Assembly (NCBI RefSeq): GCF_900583165.1
Contig: NZ_UTKY01000087.1
Span: 44,800 to 108,799, forward strand
Reading direction: 5' to 3'
DNA from: Pseudomonas viridiflava
Lineage (GTDB): Bacteria > Pseudomonadota > Gammaproteobacteria > Pseudomonadales > Pseudomonadaceae
DNA: 64,000 bases
In this document: piece by piece, positions 60,349 through 64,000 of the stretch
How the letters are laid out: the number at the start of each line of letters is the position of its first letter
Numbering within the stretch: position 1 is the stretch's first letter
Notes under the pieces: model-generated
The model's database searches: none
Seen by the model: only the letters and a program-made list of their open reading frames with translations
What the model was told of the DNA's origin: nothing
Made by a program: the position numbers and the translations under genes

Positions 60349-61473
60349 TCAGTCCAAGGGCGGCACAGGAAGCCCGCGCTTGGCATAGAAGGCATCGACG
60401 AAGGCGGCCAATGTACCCTGTTGAATAGCCTCGCGCAAACCAGCCATCAGGACTTGGTAGTGACGCAAATTGTGGATGGTATTCAACATGCTACCCAGCA
60501 TTTCCCCACACTTGTCCAGATGATGCAGATAAGCACGGGAGAAGTTCTGGCAGGTGTAGCAATCACAGGTAGGATCCAGCGGCGAATCATCATGGCGATG
60601 GAACGCGTTACGGATCTTCAGCACGCCTGTATCGATGAACAGATGCCCATTGCGGGCATTACGGGTTGGCATCACGCAATCGAACATGTCCACACCGCGG
60701 CGCACACCCTCTACGAGATCTTCCGGTTTGCCAACGCCCATAAGGTAACGAGGTTTTTCAGCGGGCATTAGGCCTGGCAGATAATCCAGCACCTTGATCA
60801 TCTCGTGCTTGGGTTCGCCTACCGACAAACCACCGATGGCTAGGCCGTCGAAGCCGATTTTATCGAGGCCTTCCAGCGAGCGTTTACGCAGGCTTTCATG
60901 CATGCCGCCCTGGACGATGCCGAACAGCGCGGCAGTATTATCACCATGCGCATTCTTCGAACGCTGGGCCCAACGCAGCGACAACTCCATGGAGATTCGC
61001 GCGACGTCTTCATCGGCCGGATAAGGCGTGCACTCGTCAAAGATCATCACGATGTCGGAGCCCAGGTCACGCTGGACTTGCATCGATTCTTCAGGGCCCA
61101 TGAACACCTTGGAACCGTCCACCGGCGAGGCGAAGGTCACACCCTCTTCCTTGATCTTGCGCATCGCGCCCAGGCTGAACACCTGGAAGCCGCCGGAGTC
61201 AGTGAGGATCGGGCCTTGCCATTTCATGAAGTCATGCAGGTCGCCATGCTTCTTGATGACCTCGGTGCCAGGGCGCAGCCACAGGTGAAAGGTGTTGCCG
61301 AGGATAATCTCGGCACCGGTGGCGACGATATCGCGTGGCAGCATGCCCTTGACGGTGCCGTAGGTACCGACCGGCATGAAGGCCGGGGTCTCGACGGTGC
61401 CGCGCGGGAAAGTCAGGCGACCACGACGGGCCTTGCCGTCAGTGGCCAGCAGTTCAAACGACATACGACTCAT
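60349..61473 (-). CDS. tgt: tRNA-guanine transglycosylase
   Basis: Tgt swaps guanine 34 for preQ1 in tRNAs for Asp, Asn, His and Tyr. The 374-residue barrel enzyme has the active-site aspartates in ILTDSGGFQVFSL and DMFDCVMPTRNARNG, and a zinc site in CDCYTCQNFSRAYLHH. The ATG at 61473 overlaps the queA stop (ATGA) and has AGGAA upstream. QueA then acts on its product. Confidence 0.97.
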   Translation of the reverse strand: MSRMSFELLATDGKARRGRLTFPRGTVETPAFMPVGTYGTVKGMLPRDIVATGAEIILGNTFHLWLRPGTEVIKKHGDLHDFMKWQGPILTDSGGFQVFSLGAMRKIKEEGVTFASPVDGSKVFMGPEESMQVQRDLGSDIVMIFDECTPYPADEDVARISMELSLRWAQRSKNAHGDNTAALFGIVQGGMHESLRKRSLEGLDKIGFDGLAIGGLSVGEPKHEMIKVLDYLPGLMPAEKPRYLMGVGKPEDLVEGVRRGVDMFDCVMPTRNARNGHLFIDTGVLKIRNAFHRHDDSPLDPTCDCYTCQNFSRAYLHHLDKCGEMLGSMLNTIHNLRHYQVLMAGLREAIQQGTLAAFVDAFYAKRGLPVPPLD

Positions 61474-62519
61474 AAGGTTTCCTCTGGGCCGCGTGGCGCC
61501 GGATTGCGGGTGATAAACATCGCATCACCGTAGCTGAAAAAACGGTACTCGTTAGCGATGGCGGCTTGGTAAGCGGCCATGGTTTCCGGGTAACCGGCAA
61601 ATGCCGAAACCAGCATCAACAGCGTGGATTCAGGCAAATGGAAATTGGTCACCAGGCAATCGACCACATGGAAGGGTCGGCCTGGGAAAATGAAGATATC
61701 GGTGTCGCCGCTGAACGGCTTGAGCACACCATCACGCGCCGCACTCTCCAGCGAGCGCACGCTGGTGGTTCCGACGGCCACTACTCGCCCGCCACGCGCC
61801 TTGCACGCGGCTACAGCGTCTACGACGTCCTGGCTGACTTCCAACCACTCACTGTGCATGTGGTGGTCTTCGATGTTATCCACACGCACCGGCTGAAATG
61901 TGCCGGCCCCCACGTGCAGGGTCACATAGGCGGTCTCGACGCCCTTAGCCGCAATCGCATCCAGCAGCGGCTGGTCGAAATGCAGCCCCGCAGTCGGGGC
62001 GGCGACAGCACCGAGGCGCTGGGAGTAAACCGTCTGATAACGCTCGCGATCCGAGTCTTCGTCGGGGCGATCGATATAGGGCGGCAGCGGCATATGGCCG
62101 ACACGCTCCAATAGCGGCAACACCTCTTCGGCGAATTCGAGCTCGAACAGCGCGTCATGGCGAGCGAGCATTTGAGCTTCACCACCGCCATCGATGAGGA
62201 TCTTCGATCCCGGTTTCGGCGACTTGCTGGAGCGCACATGGGCGAGTACGCGATGACTGTCCAGCACCCGCTCCACCAGAATTTCCAGCTTGCCGCCGGA
62301 CGCTTTCTGACCAAACAGCCGCGCAGGAATCACTCGGGTATTGTTGAACACCATCAGGTCGCCTGGGCGCAAATGCTCAAGCAAATCAGTGAATTGACGG
62401 TGTGCGAGGGCACCGCTGACCCCGTCCAGGGTCAGCAGTCGACTGGCGCGACGCTCGGCCAAAGGGTGGCGAGCAATCAGCGAATCAGGGAGTTCAAAAG
62501 TAAAGTCAGCAACGCGCAT
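61470..62519 (-). CDS. queA: S-adenosylmethionine:tRNA ribosyltransferase-isomerase
   Basis: QueA adds the cyclopentane ring from SAM to preQ1-tRNA to make epoxyqueuosine. The 349-residue protein has MRVADFTFELPDSLIARHPL at the N-terminus and the conserved VGAGTFQPVRVD and TNFHLPESTLLMLVSAF motifs. It heads the queA-tgt-yajC-secD-secF run and diverges from the tRNA-Leu gene. Confidence 0.97.
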   Translation of the reverse strand: MRVADFTFELPDSLIARHPLAERRASRLLTLDGVSGALAHRQFTDLLEHLRPGDLMVFNNTRVIPARLFGQKASGGKLEILVERVLDSHRVLAHVRSSKSPKPGSKILIDGGGEAQMLARHDALFELEFAEEVLPLLERVGHMPLPPYIDRPDEDSDRERYQTVYSQRLGAVAAPTAGLHFDQPLLDAIAAKGVETAYVTLHVGAGTFQPVRVDNIEDHHMHSEWLEVSQDVVDAVAACKARGGRVVAVGTTSVRSLESAARDGVLKPFSGDTDIFIFPGRPFHVVDCLVTNFHLPESTLLMLVSAFAGYPETMAAYQAAIANEYRFFSYGDAMFITRNPAPRGPEETL

Positions 62520-62585
62520 GATGGAGTTCGTCTAGCAGGGCCGGGAAGTCTAGCGGAAATAGTGAAAATTGACCATGAAAGGTGA

Positions 62586-62614
62586 TTGACCAACGGTAAT
62601 CTCATCTCTATACT
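62586..62614 (+). promoter_or_regulatory. tRNA-Leu promoter
   Basis: TTGACC (62586-62591) and TATACT (62609-62614) are exactly 17 bases apart, 13 bases before the tRNA. Confidence 0.85.
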
Positions 62615-62627
62615 TCGCCGCCATTGA

Positions 62628-62712
62628 GCCCTGATGGCGGAATTGGTAGACGCGGCGGATTCAAAATCCGTTTTCGAAAGGAGTGGGAGTTCGAGTCTCC
62701 CTCGGGGCACCA
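62628..62712 (+). tRNA. tRNA-Leu(CAA)
   Basis: The sequence folds as a class II tRNA. The acceptor stem GCCCTGA pairs with TCGGGGC, the anticodon loop TTCAAAA gives anticodon CAA (62662-62664) reading UUG, a long variable arm is present, the T loop is TTCGAGT, and CCA is encoded. A terminator follows. Confidence 0.95.
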
Positions 62713-62719
62713 TCTTAAA

Positions 62720-62752
62720 AAAAGACCTTGAAATTCAAGGTCTTTTTTTTCG
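62720..62752 (+). terminator. tRNA-Leu terminator
   Basis: AAAGACCTTGA and TCAAGGTCTTT pair around AAT and are followed by a T-run, 8 bases after CCA. Confidence 0.92.
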
Positions 62753-62954
62753 CCTGCTGAAAAGCGCTTCACCGGCTGGGCTTTTCCCCTCTCGAATCAA
62801 AACACTCTGCAAGCCTTTGCAGGCTCTCACGCCTAGTGGTGCAACTTTCTAGCTGCCACCCCCCCATGACACTCTTAGCCGCACTACAGAGCACTTGAGA
62901 GCGCGCGCATGGGCTAGCGGGATATGTGCGGCGGCTCTATCCGAGATTATGTTT

Positions 62955-63491
62955 CTAGGGCTGCTCTACGCCACGAGAGTTCTCGACACTTTCAAGAAAT
63001 AGCTTCGTCTGGCGGTTGGAGCGCAGGCAGACGACACGGCATGTCGACGGAGCCGATGCTGCAAGCTGTTTCATCTTGGAGCGCGCCGATTTGCGAGTAG
63101 TCCACATGAAGCTGAAAAACTCCGGGAGATTACCCAGCCGCTCAGGACAATTCTCTGGAAGGTCTGGCCGAAAGCCGTCTCGCTGAATCAGTGCCCTGAG
63201 AAGCACCCGCCAGAATCGCAGCGGCCACGACCGATCAATCCATATCAGGAGATCGGCTCGAACAATACGACTGTCCCAAGTGGCCGAATGCCCCCCTTCA
63301 AATATCCACCGATCACGCGCCTCAACTTCGTGACAGAGGCGAGTCTTCTCGTCCTTGCTTCGCTCGATCCAGCCAGGCTGCCAATGGATCGTATCGATAT
63401 GAATGACAGGTAGCTCGGTACGCTTACCCAACTCTCGGGCAAGGGTGGTTTTTCCTGAGCCTGGCTGGCCAACAATCATGACGCGCTGCAT
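62955..63491 (-). CDS. P-loop kinase-like protein (adenylate kinase/FlaR type)
   Basis: This 178-residue soluble protein begins MQRVMIVGQPGSGKTTLARE, a Walker A motif. VIHIDTIHWQPGW and RWIFEGGHSATWDSRI follow, as in the 'topology modulation' (FlaR-like) and adenylate-kinase-related families. RADLLIWIDRSWPLRFWRVL is the conserved middle. The substrate is unknown. The 242 bases on its right towards the tRNA hold only the tRNA terminator and no supported gene. It is one of two small accessory genes between tRNA-Leu and the rRNA operon. Confidence 0.8.
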   Translation of the reverse strand: MQRVMIVGQPGSGKTTLARELGKRTELPVIHIDTIHWQPGWIERSKDEKTRLCHEVEARDRWIFEGGHSATWDSRIVRADLLIWIDRSWPLRFWRVLLRALIQRDGFRPDLPENCPERLGNLPEFFSFMWTTRKSARSKMKQLAASAPSTCRVVCLRSNRQTKLFLESVENSRGVEQP

Positions 63492-63524
63492 AACACCTGA
63501 CTACCGTATACCAGCAGTTCGAAA

Positions 63525-63785
63525 TCAACCATGAGAGTCGGATAAACGATCCGCTGGAGCTCTCACTCCAAACAACTGCTTAGCCAGCTGTGTGCCTCGC
63601 TCGAGCCCCTCCCCAGTCAACCAGATCGATTTATTCCGGTTGACCGGGTTGCTGATGAAACCATGCTCATGTAGCCGATTCATGACTTCGAAGTCGAACC
63701 CTTTCCAAGCATTGCCATCGTCCGAACTGAAGGCTGCCAATAGAGCAAGCACGGCGTCTTCAATCAGTTTTTCGTCGTATTCCAT
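63525..63785 (-). CDS. DUF6429-type small protein
   Basis: This 86-residue protein resembles the DUF6429 family of short bacterial proteins (MEYDEKLIEDAVLALLAAF at the start, and WKGFDFEVMNRLHEHGFI). It contains a probable winged-helix-like fold, judging from the helix pattern and the DFEVMNRLHEHGFISNP segment. The start at 63785 has GGAG 8 bases upstream; an ATG one codon earlier is also possible. The function is unknown. Confidence 0.7.
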   Translation of the reverse strand: MEYDEKLIEDAVLALLAAFSSDDGNAWKGFDFEVMNRLHEHGFISNPVNRNKSIWLTGEGLERGTQLAKQLFGVRAPADRLSDSHG

Positions 63786-63904
63786 CATCGGCACTCCGTT
63801 CATATTCAACGAGCGTCATCGACGCTTGTGAGCATTCACACTCATCCCGACCAGCGATGCGATGATCGCCAGAGTCAAGTCACGATAACTTTTCTCGCGC
63901 CCAA

Positions 63905-63940
63905 AACAAAACCCCTGTTTGCGTTAGCAAACAGGGGTTC
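63905..63940 (-). terminator. rRNA operon terminator
   Basis: AACCCCTGTTTGC and GCAAACAGGGGTT pair around GTTA, with T-rich sequence after it on the minus strand, just past the 5S rRNA. Confidence 0.93.
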
Positions 63941-63949
63941 TGGAATTTA

Positions 63950-64000
63950 ATCTTGACGATGACCTACTCTCACATGGGGAAACCCCACACTACCATCGGC
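63950..64000 (-). rRNA. rrf: 5S rRNA, 3' end only
   Basis: The minus strand from the window edge reads GCCGATGGTAGTGTGGGGTT and continues through the CCCCATGTGAGAGTAGGTCA and TCGTCAAGA end of Pseudomonas 5S rRNA. The 5' two thirds, and presumably 23S and 16S, lie beyond the right edge. Confidence 0.93.

Noticed and set aside
62628..62712. tRNA-Leu as an integration site for a genomic island
   Set aside because: No second copy of the tRNA 3' end and no integrase gene were found nearby.

Overview
The window is chromosomal DNA of a Pseudomonas, most likely the P. fluorescens group. The evidence is the high G+C content, the familiar Pseudomonas order of housekeeping genes (iscRSUA-hscBA-fdx-iscX-ndk-rlmN-pilF-rodZ-ispG-hisS-yfgM-bamB-der and queA-tgt-yajC-secDF), Pseudomonas-specific small families (DUF6124, DUF6429), and ten paired, inverted REP doublets (REPINs) of the kind known from P. 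fluorescens genomes. From memory the order resembles P. aeruginosa PA3760-PA3824; I could not run a comparison.

Layout. 18-1724: nagE, a GlcNAc PTS permease. 1757-3879: small accessory genes, including an overlapping nucleotidyltransferase cassette, plus a 45-bp repeat present twice. 3884-9528: purL, then mltF diverging. 9666-18106: a trehalose PTS locus. Its minus-strand genes are treP (EIIBC), treA (phosphotrehalase), a LamB-type porin, a fused EIIA-HPr-EI and a cysteine-less EIIB-like protein; treR diverges across two inverted operators. Every main gap in this operon, and its end, carries a REPIN. 18111-22113: a roughly 4-kb accessory insert bracketed by a 284-bp direct repeat of the 3' end of treR. 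It holds a Fic protein overlapping an AbiEi/DUF6088-like partner, and a lone 690-residue protein with a TerD-like C-terminal domain. 22615-26085: a lipoprotein-like hydrolase and an autotransporter. 26200-29328: guaBA. 29301-34219: a zinc-ribbon protein, a TauE/SafE permease with a divergent LysR regulator, xseA and an M23 peptidase. 34377-38333: leuA with a candidate leader peptide, then an omega-amidase/methionine aminotransferase pair. 38455-53437: der, the bamB-to-rlmN run, ndk and the isc iron-sulfur operon behind an IscR-site promoter. 53723-62519: cysE-trmJ, suhB, a glycine-zipper protein and queA-tgt-yajC-secD-secF. 62628-64000: tRNA-Leu(CAA), two small accessory genes, and the terminator and 3' end of a 5S rRNA whose operon continues past the right edge on the minus strand.

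How the genes work together. The tre locus appears self-sufficient: porin for outer-membrane entry, TreP for phosphorylating uptake, its own EI/HPr/EIIA phosphate relay, TreA hydrolysis to glucose and glucose-6-phosphate, and TreR repression. The isc operon builds Fe-S clusters used by the nearby IspG, RlmN and IscR; cysE upstream supplies the cysteine precursor. SecD, SecF and YajC form the accessory translocase that helps export BamB, PilF, LamB and the autotransporter.

The main novelty candidates are the treR-bracketed insert with its AbiEi-like/Fic pair and solitary TerD-domain protein, the two PTS IIB domains that lack the phosphorylated cysteine, and two places where a REPIN has rewritten the 3' end of a gene.
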